DNA of 45,061 nucleotides from Candidatus Contendibacter sp. (lineage in GTDB: Bacteria; Pseudomonadota; Gammaproteobacteria; Competibacterales; Competibacteraceae). Both the position numbers and the translations under genes were made by a program. The stretch's first letter is position 1, and every line of letters starts with the position of its first letter. Under the pieces are notes generated by a model that did no database searches, had not been told where the DNA came from, and saw nothing but the letters and a program-made list of their open reading frames with translations. Positions 35,908 through 45,050 of the stretch are shown here, in pieces. Location of the stretch: the NCBI GenBank assembly GCA_029624765.1, contig JARSSO010000054.1, forward strand, positions 1 through 45,061, given 5' to 3'.

Positions 35908-36278
35908 GGACGGCTCCTTTTGGAATACGGGTTACGCTTGGCAGTAACATCAGCTAAAAAAAGAAGCGAGGCTTTATATAGTGCTCCTATTCCAGTTGCG
36001 GCATTTTCCTTCTCGGACAATGAGGGATAGCGCGAAGCGCCTTGATGATTCGAGGACGACTCCGCAAATCAGCTAGGAGCGCTATATCGAAATCGAATTA
36101 TTATCAGCTACACTACTGTTGTTCACAGGGAATTCCATCAGCTAAAATAATCGCGATTATAATGAATTTTTTATGGTGGAAATCAATCTATCTTTGGGTT
36201 AACAACCAAACTCAGCTGACGTGAAACTGCGTAGCGGTTGAGCGATTGGCTGGAGCACATTAATTTCAGCTTTCCAGG
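35908..36278 (-). promoter_or_regulatory. Upstream region of the giant gene with repeated ATCAGCTA
   Basis: This AT-rich 371-bp gap holds four exact copies of ATCAGCTA, at 35949-35956, 36068-36075, 36103-36110 and 36137-36144, the last three spaced 34-35 bp apart. Further TCAGCT copies lie downstream (CTCAGCTGACG, TTTCAGCTTTCC). TATATAGTGCTCCTA near 35974 is nearly complementary to TAGGAGCGCTATATC near 36074. The repeats look like binding sites for a regulator, and the region probably holds the promoter for the giant gene. No gene is supported here. Confidence 0.45.
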
Positions 36279-36620
36279 TCATTCCGAAAGTTCCTCTTGA
36301 GTTTCTGGAGTGAGTTTAGTTATAAAGTCTGGTTTCAATACTATCTTCCAAACTCCAATTAAAAGACCTACGACATCTGCAAATAATGCTGCCCCAGCAG
36401 ATTTGACTGCAAATTCAGGGAAATTAGCCGAATTAAATAAGATAAAGGCGCTAATTACGATTACCACAAAAAGCAGGATAACAGATGTATATCCCATGGT
36501 TATTCTCAAGATAAACCATCTCGATTCTTGCTCTTTACGTTGATTAAATACTTCCCTTTCTTGCCTCAATTGCTCCATGGCACGCTCAATCTTGATGGGA
36601 GTGATTTCATTATTTGCCAT
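36279..36620 (-). CDS. Two-helix membrane protein, partner of the TIR protein
   Basis: 113 aa. The N-terminal part is a charged coiled-coil (ERAMEQLRQEREVFNQRKEQ), followed by membrane helices at about 36-62 and 72-94. The start overlaps the TIR gene's end by 11 bp, so the two are translationally coupled. No known domain is recognised. A structural or pore-forming role with the TIR-membrane protein is plausible. Confidence 0.75.
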   Translation of the reverse strand: MANNEITPIKIERAMEQLRQEREVFNQRKEQESRWFILRITMGYTSVILLFVVIVISAFILFNSANFPEFAVKSAGAALFADVVGLLIGVWKIVLKPDFITKLTPETQEELSE

Positions 36621-37344
36621 CTCCCACCTCCTTATTTAATGATTTGCGTACAACCCTTTGAGATAAAAAGAACGCAGCCAGAGACGCCAATACACCCACC
36701 AATAACCCCGATATAAAATCTCCCCACTGCTGGAAGAAAACGGTTATAAGTTTTGCCGATGCAATTGTACCGGCAATAAAGGCAATCATCCCAGAAATCC
36801 CACTAGCGACCGTAGTCAAAACGATACTAGACCAAACGGCTTGCTGCTTTTCGAGGCTTTCAGATTCTAATCTTAGATATTCTTTTTGAGCCTTAATCGC
36901 TTCTATCTTTCGCTGGTCTGCGTTTCGAGTGCTGGTTTCTTGGGGCAATGAAAGTGAAAGTGTATTTCCAAGCTGACGAAAGCACTCACTGTAATCTTCT
37001 GGGTTTGAAAAATCGGCATAAACAATATCTTTTAAAAAAAATGGAAGCTCAGCCTTTCTGTTAATAACTATGGGTATTACTCTTTTTGCTGGGTTTTTTC
37101 GTTGTGATGCAAGAGCATAGGCAATCTCTGAACTTTGAAAGTTGCTATTAGATGAGTTCTCTGACAGAACCACCAAAATAACATCACTATGATCCAGGGC
37201 ATCAGCAATCTTGTCAGCCCATATCTCACCAGCAAAAATCACGTCTTCATCTAGCCAGACCGAGAACCCACCTTTGCGCAAATCAGAAGATAAGCGCCTG
37301 ACAAATTCTTTATCTTGATGATTATAGCTGATAAATATCTTCAT
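36610..37344 (-). CDS. TIR-domain protein with C-terminal membrane helices
   Basis: 244 aa. Residues 1-130 form a TIR domain: MKIFISYNHQDKEFVRRLSS, the BB-loop region GGFSVWLDEDVIFAGE, SDVILVVLSENSSNS, and SSEIAYAL with E73 as the candidate NADase glutamate. A charged helix (145-168) leads to membrane helices at about 172-194 and 208-228. TIR proteins of this kind often act in anti-phage defence by degrading NAD+ or signalling. The gene sits inside the minus-strand retron neighbourhood with a membrane-protein partner, but it may be an independent insert. It is AT-richer than the genes on either side. Confidence 0.85.
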   Translation of the reverse strand: MKIFISYNHQDKEFVRRLSSDLRKGGFSVWLDEDVIFAGEIWADKIADALDHSDVILVVLSENSSNSNFQSSEIAYALASQRKNPAKRVIPIVINRKAELPFFLKDIVYADFSNPEDYSECFRQLGNTLSLSLPQETSTRNADQRKIEAIKAQKEYLRLESESLEKQQAVWSSIVLTTVASGISGMIAFIAGTIASAKLITVFFQQWGDFISGLLVGVLASLAAFFLSQRVVRKSLNKEVGDGK

Positions 37345-37378
37345 CAGGTTCCTCTAGAAGTCGAAATAGGAAATAAAA

Positions 37379-37549
37379 TTATGCTGTTTCCTGCAGGTAG
37401 TGAATCTGTGATAGTGGTAATTCTCGATCTTTCATTGGCGAAATGTGATCGTTATAAATTCCTGTGATTAAATCCGGGCATTTGCCAATGTAAATTTGAT
37501 CTTCTTCGCTCCACTCAATCCACTTATGGTACTGATCACTTACCTTCAT
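37379..37549 (-). CDS. Short HicB-like protein, probably truncated
   Basis: 56 aa from the ATG at 37549 (MKVSDQYHKWIEWSEEDQIY). The segment EWSEEDQIYIGKCPDLITGI is typical of HicB-type antitoxins, but the sequence then departs from the family (ending QIHYLQETA) and is shorter than the usual 70 or more residues. A C-terminal truncation or frameshift is likely. It overlaps the preceding 59-aa gene by 14 bp. Confidence 0.55.
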   Translation of the reverse strand: MKVSDQYHKWIEWSEEDQIYIGKCPDLITGIYNDHISPMKDRELPLSQIHYLQETA

Positions 37550-37715
37550 TTTCGGTTCTTCTGGCCTTAATCTCTGCAATGATGCTTTCGACCGATTCTC
37601 CTTTGAACAACTGCGCTCTTTCGGCTGTGTAATCACCGCTACCGACACGGAACTGATTTAAGAAATGTAGTCTGTCGATTATGTTCGGCACTTGATTAGA
37701 CAATCGTTCTTTCAT
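37536..37715 (-). CDS. Small protein preceding the HicB-like gene (59 aa)
   Basis: An ATG at 37715 overlaps the stop of the 958-aa gene by 4 bp (ATGA) and opens 59 codons. The product (MKERLSNQVPNIIDRLHFLN ... GESVESIIAEIKARRTENEG) is charged and helical. Short proteins of this type with a GESVxxIIAEIRARR-like tail often precede HicB-like genes. The start-stop overlap suggests translational coupling to the ARM/HEAT gene. Confidence 0.55.
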   Translation of the reverse strand: MKERLSNQVPNIIDRLHFLNQFRVGSGDYTAERAQLFKGESVESIIAEIKARRTENEGK

Positions 37716-40588
37716 GCCGTCCTGACCCTCACATTAGCCTGCCCCACCGGCAAATCTACTCGAATCGCCGGATGCGCCCGCCGAATTTGCACCAGCGCCG
37801 CGACGCAATGTTGCCATTCGTTCTTGGCGCGGGAATGGCGGAATTCCGTCAACACTGGCGCTGCCAGTTCCGCAAAAGCGGCGTCAGTCAGTGCCAGGGC
37901 CTTGATGGCCTCGATCAGCCGGCGTTTGCCGACGCTCGCTGGCCACGGCCGTTCAGGCGTGGCCTGTTCGGCGTCCAACTCGCGCCGTTCCATCCGACCC
38001 GGCGGCAGACCGAACAAGGTCTTGCGCAGAAATTGGCGCAGTTCCTCGACCGGAGCGCCGGGTTGAGGCTCGGCGGCCTTCGCGGTCGGCGCGAACTTCC
38101 GGCGCTGGCGTTCCCACAGCAGCCGCACGGTGAACAGCCCAACCTCGCGGTGCGGGCTTTCCATCAGCCAGGCCAGCCGCGCCGGATCGCCGAGCCGATC
38201 GTGATGACGGCGGATCAGGGTCAGCGCGGTCTCGCGGGTAATTTTGTGGCGGCTTTCGGCCAACTGAAACACCCGTTCCGGTAATAGCCAATCCAGCGGC
38301 AAGGCTGGTTCGACTGCGGTCTCGCCCAGCCGCAACAATTGCTCGATGGCGAAGGCGCGCGATTCGCGGTGTTCGCTGTCGGCCAGCCGATAGAGGAGAA
38401 CCGGCTCGTTCCAGTCACGCACTTCCTCCCGGGCGATGGCGACCGCCAGCCGGCGCAAGTCGGGCCGCTGGTCGAAAAACAGTGGCCGCAGTCGATTCAA
38501 CGGATAATCGGCGGAAGTCAAGCCAGGCTTGATGTTCAGGGCGCGGGTTTCGGGATCGCTCGGGCCGATTTTCGGGTGATGGGCCTTGAGATAGGCGGCG
38601 GCAAAGCGGCGCACTGGCTCCGGTTGAGTAGCGCCACAGGCCAGTTCCCACAGATGATCGGTCCCGCTGCGTTCCCCACTGGCGAAATCCACGGGCTGGA
38701 ATGATTGCAGCAGATAGCGATGCGCGAAATCGTGCAGGGTCGGGTCGGCCTGCCGCGCCATCGCCAGCAACCACGGCAAGCCGATGCGGCTCGGCGCGAC
38801 CAGTTGCCCATCGCCCAACAGTTGCAAGGCCAGCGGCCGCAGCGCCGGGCGCATGACCAGCCCTTTCAGCCATTCGACATCCAAATCCTCGCCTTTGAGC
38901 TTGCCCTGCCGCAGCCAGTTGGCGACCGCGCTGTTCAGTTGCGGGTCGAGAAGGGCTTTTTGCAGCCATTCCGTGCCGATCTCGCGCCCCGGATAATCCG
39001 CCAGCGCCTTCAAGGCCCGCTGCCGCGCCAGCGGATTGCAGCGTGGATCGTCCAGCAGTTGACGATAGTAAGCGGCGGGCACTCTTACCTTGGTCTCTTT
39101 ATAGAATTCGAGCACCGCATCCAGCGCCGACGAAGAACCCGCACGCTTGCTGAGATTGTTGATGACGCGCTCGAAATCCATTTGCACGCCTTGTTGCATC
39201 AGTTCCATCAACTGCTGCATTTGCAGTTCGACCGTTCCCGCGTTCGGTCCGGACGGCGCGAGCGCGACCTCGACAAATTGCTCGGCGGTGATGTCGGCGG
39301 GCTTGAAACCCTGCCGCAGCTTGGCTTTGGCGAGCGCGGCGCTGGCCGGAACACCCAGCAACTTGAGAAGGGTCGGCAATCCCAATTCGGCAGGCGAGCG
39401 TTTTTCCAGCAGCGCCACGACGAAGGTCTGCACGTCCTGGACGCCGTTCGACACCAGCTTGACCAGTTCGGCGACCGGCAGGTCGGTCGCGTAGGCGCGG
39501 GCGTAGTCGATGGCGTAACGGCGGGCCGGGCTGTTGTTGCTGTACAGCAGGCCCAGCACCATGTCGTGCAGGCCAAGCTGTTTCAGCTTGGATTGATGAA
39601 ATTCCGGGTTGTCGCGCAGCAGGCGCAGCACGAATTCATGCACGATGGCCAGCGGTTTCGCGCCCAGACGGGCGAGCCAGGCCGGTTCGACGTGGCGCAG
39701 GGCGTCCTTGAAATCCTGGTCCAGGCAGCGGATGGCGAAGTCGCACACCTGCGCGTTGCGGGCATCTTCCAGCAGGCGCAACAGCGGCGCGGGGCTGATT
39801 TTCCAGGCGTCGTCGAACGCGCGCCGGTCCAGTTTTTCCGGCAAGCCATGAGGGCTGATGACGCCTTGGTCGGTCTTGCCGATCAAATCCTGGTGCCGCC
39901 AAATTTGATTCAGAATCCAGCACTGATGCAGGGGTTGCGGTTCCGGATAGTGGCGTAGCACCTGCCCAGCGAACACCGGGAACAGTTCCGGCAGCGCCTG
40001 CCCCAGTTGCCGCAAATAGCGCCAGGCGCGGCGGCGCAGGTACAGCCAGGTGCCGCGCGAGATTTCGCCGCCGGCCGTGACCGGCTGCACGTCCAGCCGG
40101 CAGCAGAGCGCGCCCAGCATGGCGAGATCGTGGCGTTGCTCGGCCTGTTTGTAGATGCCCTTGATGCCTTGCCAGACGCCCCAGCCAAGGGCGTTCGGGG
40201 GTATGTGCGGAATCAATTCCAACAGCAGGGCGCGGGCCGGCTCGTCGTCGGCCGCGTACAGATCCAGCAGCAATTGGCCCAGCTTCAAACGCGGCGGCGG
40301 GTTGGGTGACGCCAGCAGCGCGGCCCAGGCGCCAAGACGCCGCGTCTTGAGTTCGTCGGCGGTTTTGCCGGCCATCGCTTGCGGGTTCAAGCTCTGGCGC
40401 AGGCGCTCCAGCGACCAGGCGTCGGGTGGCAGGGGTTGCGCCTGATAGTCGTCCGGTGGGTCTTCCGGCTGGCCGGCGGGCGGGTCGGGTTGGGCGAGAA
40501 ATTCCAGCACCCACGGGACGAATTGCGGATCGCGCCGGGCGGCGGCGTGTTCCAGATCGGCGAACAGAATGGAGCGGTCGTCGGCCAT
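37712..40588 (-). CDS. ARM/HEAT-like alpha-solenoid protein of the retron locus (958 aa)
   Basis: The protein is almost entirely helical with ARM/HEAT-like repeats (LRRLAVAIAREEVRDWNEPV; HRESRAFAIEQLLRLGETAV; HREVGLFTVRLLWERQRRKF). No catalytic motif, signal or membrane segment was found. It follows the WGR gene by 18 bp on the same strand, in the order RT-WGR-ARM, so it should belong to the retron operon. From memory, type XIII retrons are defined partly by an ARM-repeat protein, and this is the likely counterpart. Its role (effector, sensor or scaffold) is unknown. Confidence 0.85.
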   Translation of the reverse strand: MADDRSILFADLEHAAARRDPQFVPWVLEFLAQPDPPAGQPEDPPDDYQAQPLPPDAWSLERLRQSLNPQAMAGKTADELKTRRLGAWAALLASPNPPPRLKLGQLLLDLYAADDEPARALLLELIPHIPPNALGWGVWQGIKGIYKQAEQRHDLAMLGALCCRLDVQPVTAGGEISRGTWLYLRRRAWRYLRQLGQALPELFPVFAGQVLRHYPEPQPLHQCWILNQIWRHQDLIGKTDQGVISPHGLPEKLDRRAFDDAWKISPAPLLRLLEDARNAQVCDFAIRCLDQDFKDALRHVEPAWLARLGAKPLAIVHEFVLRLLRDNPEFHQSKLKQLGLHDMVLGLLYSNNSPARRYAIDYARAYATDLPVAELVKLVSNGVQDVQTFVVALLEKRSPAELGLPTLLKLLGVPASAALAKAKLRQGFKPADITAEQFVEVALAPSGPNAGTVELQMQQLMELMQQGVQMDFERVINNLSKRAGSSSALDAVLEFYKETKVRVPAAYYRQLLDDPRCNPLARQRALKALADYPGREIGTEWLQKALLDPQLNSAVANWLRQGKLKGEDLDVEWLKGLVMRPALRPLALQLLGDGQLVAPSRIGLPWLLAMARQADPTLHDFAHRYLLQSFQPVDFASGERSGTDHLWELACGATQPEPVRRFAAAYLKAHHPKIGPSDPETRALNIKPGLTSADYPLNRLRPLFFDQRPDLRRLAVAIAREEVRDWNEPVLLYRLADSEHRESRAFAIEQLLRLGETAVEPALPLDWLLPERVFQLAESRHKITRETALTLIRRHHDRLGDPARLAWLMESPHREVGLFTVRLLWERQRRKFAPTAKAAEPQPGAPVEELRQFLRKTLFGLPPGRMERRELDAEQATPERPWPASVGKRRLIEAIKALALTDAAFAELAAPVLTEFRHSRAKNEWQHCVAALVQIRRAHPAIRVDLPVGQANVRVRTA

Positions 40589-40606
40589 GAGCGTCGCCTA
40601 TCCGAA

Positions 40607-41068
40607 TTATTGAGGCCGGTAGCCTTCGGCTTCCAAAGCCGCCCGCACTTGGGCGAAAGCGGCTTCGGCGGCGGAGGCGTCGGGATAATGTTCCACGCCG
40701 TGGGTGTGCAGCGCGTTGCCGTCCACGCTCAGGCGCAGTTCCAGGCGGCGCTCGCCCAGCGTCAGGACCAGCGTGCATTGCGAAGCGGCGGGGGGCGTGG
40801 GCGCGGATTCGGTCGCGGCGGCGGACGGCGCGGACGCTTCGCTCGGGCCGCCGTCGCCGTCCACGTAGCCTTTCTTGTATTTTTCCCGCGCCTGTTTTTG
40901 CAGCTCGGCGGCGGCGTCTTCCGGCGAATCGTAGCGTTTGGCCTGACTCTGGCCCTGGCTGCCGATTCGGCCAAAGTTGACTTCCAGGTTGTTGCCGATG
41001 CAGCGCGCCCGCCAGAATTTGTTGGATTTGCTGTCCTGAAAAATCAGGGAAACTTGCCACTCACTCAT
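40607..41068 (-). CDS. WGR-domain protein of the retron locus
   Basis: 153 aa from the ATG at 41068, with GGAGGAG upstream; a GTG at 41077 is the alternative. Residues 1-70 form a WGR domain (SLIFQDSKSNKFWRARCIGN, then NFGRIGSQGQSQAKRYDS), a fold that binds nucleic-acid ends in PARP proteins. A low-complexity Ala/Pro/Ser linker and a second small domain (LVLTLGERRLELRLSVDGNA) follow. The 5' end overlaps the RT gene by 8 bp, indicating coupled translation. A role in binding the retron RNA-DNA product is an attractive inference. Confidence 0.85.
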   Translation of the reverse strand: MSEWQVSLIFQDSKSNKFWRARCIGNNLEVNFGRIGSQGQSQAKRYDSPEDAAAELQKQAREKYKKGYVDGDGGPSEASAPSAAATESAPTPPAASQCTLVLTLGERRLELRLSVDGNALHTHGVEHYPDASAAEAAFAQVRAALEAEGYRPQ

Positions 41069-42362
41069 CCTTGCCACGCTCCTCCAGTTGTTTGAGTTGC
41101 GCTAAAAACGGTTTGGCCCGCTCCGGGTCGGTCATGTGCAGATAGGCGACCCAGCCGCGCAGTTGCGCCAAGCTTTCGCCCTCCTTGCCGGGCTTGCCAT
41201 TCAGACGGTTGTGCAAGGCGGCGCGCAACCGTCGGACCTGGGCGCGCGGCACTCGGGCCGGACTGCCCGCCGGCGCTTCGTTGACCACCAGGCCGGTCAC
41301 GGTTTGCCGGCGGCCCCGGCGCAGAATCCGGGTTTTTTCCGGATGGGGAACGAAGCCTTCGGCCTTGAGAATCAGGTGCGCGCAGCGCAACAGACGGCCC
41401 AACGGCGGCGGCGCTGGGTCATGCCAAGAAAAGGTCAGATCGTCGGCGTAGCGGGTATAGCGGAATCCCAGCTTTTGGCTCAGGCCGGACAGGCGACAGT
41501 CGAGCCGCAGGCAAACGGTGTTGCTGAGAGATGGGCTGGTCGGCGCGCCTTGCGGCAGGGCGCGCGGCCCGCTGGCGACGTGGTAATGCTTGCCGTCGAG
41601 CGGCAGCAGTTCGCGCGGCGCTTCGGTGCACAACAGGGCCAGCACCGTGGCAACTTGTTCGCCGTAGCCGCCCTTGCGGAACAGACCCTTGACCCGCCGC
41701 CAGGTTACGGTCGGGTAGAAATGGCGGATGTCGAGCTTGACGACGGTTCGGGCGCCGGCGTGAACGGCGGCGTTGCTGAAAATGCTGCGTCCCGGCAGAA
41801 AGCCGTGCGCGGCGCCATGCACCGGCAGGCGTTCGGCGATCTGGCGCAAGATCCAGCGTTGCGCCTGTTTCAGCGTCGGCTTGGGCGCGCTGATCAGGCG
41901 AGCGCCGCCGTCGCGCTTGGGGATGGTCCAGTACTGGTAGTGGCTGCCACTGTCCACTTCGCGGTGGAACGCCAGCCAGCGCAGGCGGGGAATGGACAGA
42001 TCGAGCGCCTTGGCGAGGGCCTGGGCGTCCTTGAGCGCCGGCAGGGCGTTGGCCTCGCGCCGGGTTTCGGAGTCGGGCAGGTCGTAACGGTCCTGGTCGG
42101 GCGTGTCGTGGTGGAACACGTCCGCGCCGAGATGGACCAGATGCGCCTGGCGGAAAGCGGCCCAGCCCTGCTGGCGCAACTGCTTGCGGACCTTGCGCTC
42201 TTCCTCGCGGCGGGCCTTGAACTGGCGCAGGGCGGCGCCGGCCAGCTTGGCGGGATCGGTGGTCTCGTCCAGCAGGCCGAGTTGCCGTAGCCGGGCGACG
42301 ACCCAGCGTTCGATATCGCCGACTTGGGCGATTTCTTCCCAGGTGGGGGGTGTCTCGCTCAT
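41061..42362 (-). CDS. Retron reverse transcriptase
   Basis: 433 aa. A helical N-terminal extension (about 1-140) precedes the RT core: IPKRDGGARLISAPKPTLKQ (about 147-166), the retron-specific NAAVH (197-201), motif A KLDIRHFYPT with D211, LPQGAPTSPSLSN (269-281), catalytic YADD (305-308) and VTG (355-357). NAxxH and VTG are the hallmarks separating retron RTs from group II intron RTs. No maturase or endonuclease domain is present. The start lies 18 bp downstream of a structured RNA with a1/a2 repeats, the expected msr-msd-RT order. The enzyme should prime on a guanosine 2'-OH of this RNA and make msDNA. All catalytic residues are intact. Confidence 0.95.
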   Translation of the reverse strand: MSETPPTWEEIAQVGDIERWVVARLRQLGLLDETTDPAKLAGAALRQFKARREEERKVRKQLRQQGWAAFRQAHLVHLGADVFHHDTPDQDRYDLPDSETRREANALPALKDAQALAKALDLSIPRLRWLAFHREVDSGSHYQYWTIPKRDGGARLISAPKPTLKQAQRWILRQIAERLPVHGAAHGFLPGRSIFSNAAVHAGARTVVKLDIRHFYPTVTWRRVKGLFRKGGYGEQVATVLALLCTEAPRELLPLDGKHYHVASGPRALPQGAPTSPSLSNTVCLRLDCRLSGLSQKLGFRYTRYADDLTFSWHDPAPPPLGRLLRCAHLILKAEGFVPHPEKTRILRRGRRQTVTGLVVNEAPAGSPARVPRAQVRRLRAALHNRLNGKPGKEGESLAQLRGWVAYLHMTDPERAKPFLAQLKQLEERGKDE

Positions 42363-42379
42363 GCCGTTTTCCAGACCGA

Positions 42380-42653
42380 GCGTAAGGATTGCTGGAGCGT
42401 GAGGCGCAAACCGCTACTTCTCACAAGGGACACGGTAGGCTCACCGGCCAGCCGCCAGTACCCGGCCCTAGTTGTTGGCGGAAACCGCGGTGGCGTGGTT
42501 GGCCCAGCTCCGCCAACAACTAGGGCCGGGTACTGGCGAAGCTGGCCAAGAACAGCCTACCTTGTGGCGTGTGTGGCGTTGGAATTCCCGGACGGCGCAA
42601 CGCCGCCCAAACGGCTAATGGAGGAACGCCTCACGCTCCAGCAATCATTACGC
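42380..42653 (-). ncRNA. Retron msr-msd non-coding RNA
   Basis: Read on the minus strand, 27-nt arms at 42627-42653 (a1) and 42380-42406 (a2) pair with a single mismatch (GCGTAATGATT versus GCGTAAGGATT, then identical). Just inside a1 lies CATTAGCCG with the TTAGC context of the retron priming G (complement of 42615). An msr hairpin GGGCGGCG/CGCCGTCC follows. The msd region is about 42422-42566: outer stem CACAAGG + GGTAGGCT, then GGCCAGC/GCTGGCC, then a perfect 28-bp stem (42454-42481 with 42510-42537) and a 28-nt tip. This is the full retron layout immediately upstream of the RT. The exact msDNA ends are not determined. Confidence 0.92.
42454..42537. repeat. Perfect 28-bp inverted repeat (msd stem)
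   Basis: 42454-42481 is the exact reverse complement of 42510-42537, with a 28-nt loop. The arms start GCCAGTACCCGG and include CCTAGTTGTTGGCGG. This is the core of the msd hairpin, so the same sequence would exist as a long DNA duplex in the msDNA. Confidence 0.97.
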
Positions 42654-42678
42654 TACGGGCTTTTCGCTCCCTTGTCAA
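42650..42678 (-). promoter_or_regulatory. Candidate promoter of the retron RNA
   Basis: On the minus strand a perfect -35 TTGACA (42673-42678) is followed after 17 bp by TAGCGT (42650-42655), a weak -10 that keeps T1, A2 and T6. Transcription would start near 42643, inside the 5' edge of a1. If correct, the retron RNA and RT have a promoter separate from the SWIM gene upstream. Confidence 0.45.
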
Positions 42679-42708
42679 AGGTGGTGGTTAAATTGAAAAA
42701 GTCTGTGC

Positions 42709-42939
42709 TCACACCGCCGTCGCCAGCGCCTTGTGGAGCCGTTCCGCCGTTTCGGTCGATATCTGAACGGGAGCAAAAAACTTTTCTGGATAAAGATAAT
42801 CTTCACCGGAATCATCGACGATACGGATCATGCCATGTAAATCGCTTTCTTCGACAAGCTCGTAAAGCTTCCCCACTGTCAGGTCTTCGGTGGAAAAGTC
42901 GCCAAAAGGGGCCTTTTCGATACATACGACGAAACTCAT
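42709..42939 (-). CDS. Small acidic protein, second of a coupled pair (76 aa)
   Basis: The ATG at 42939 overlaps the previous gene's stop (ATGA) and has GAGGTGG upstream. The product (MSFVVCIEKAPFGDFSTEDL, then VGKLYELVEESDLHGMIRIVDDSGEDYLYP with a helical tail) resembles short SH3-like beta-barrel proteins found in phage and accessory regions. No named function is known to me. It sits between the SWIM gene and the retron RNA on the same strand. Confidence 0.7.
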   Translation of the reverse strand: MSFVVCIEKAPFGDFSTEDLTVGKLYELVEESDLHGMIRIVDDSGEDYLYPEKFFAPVQISTETAERLHKALATAV

Positions 42940-43166
42940 AACCACCTCTTCAGTTTCATTTTGACCTTGCCGATGCCGTGGGCTTCGTACCAGTGGACCT
43001 CTGCTTGGGCAGTGGAACCGTCTGGGAGCTTGATCGTGGCAATTCCTTTTTTCTTGCGCCAACTCCCGCGACCGTAACGCTCCCGCAGATCGGTAAGCTC
43101 TCGGATACCGTGGCCTTCCGCGATGGTTTCGATTTCCAGGACAGGACCGACAATGCGCACATCCAT
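42936..43166 (-). CDS. Small basic protein, first of a coupled pair (76 aa)
   Basis: The product (MDVRIVGPVLEIETIAEGHG, ERYGRGSWRKKKGIATIKLP, AEVHWYEAHGIGKVKMKLKR) resembles small uncharacterised proteins that have the WRKxKGxA and AEVHWYEAHGIG blocks and are usually linked to small partner genes. It is basic and may bind nucleic acid. It overlaps the next gene by 4 bp and lies 84 bp after the SWIM gene stop. The pair may be a toxin-antitoxin-like module or part of the retron system. Confidence 0.7.
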   Translation of the reverse strand: MDVRIVGPVLEIETIAEGHGIRELTDLRERYGRGSWRKKKGIATIKLPDGSTAQAEVHWYEAHGIGKVKMKLKRWL

Positions 43167-43250
43167 CAGAACCAGCCCTTTCGATGTACGGTCGAGTCGA
43201 ATTGCGGAGAGGCGAGTCGATTGTATCGGCTATCATGTCAATGACGTCGG

Positions 43251-45050
<1,800 letters not shown>

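Noticed and set aside
38705..39958. 417-codon plus-strand frame opposite the ARM/HEAT gene
   Set aside because: Antisense mirror of the 958-aa gene, of low complexity, with no ribosome site or known domain.
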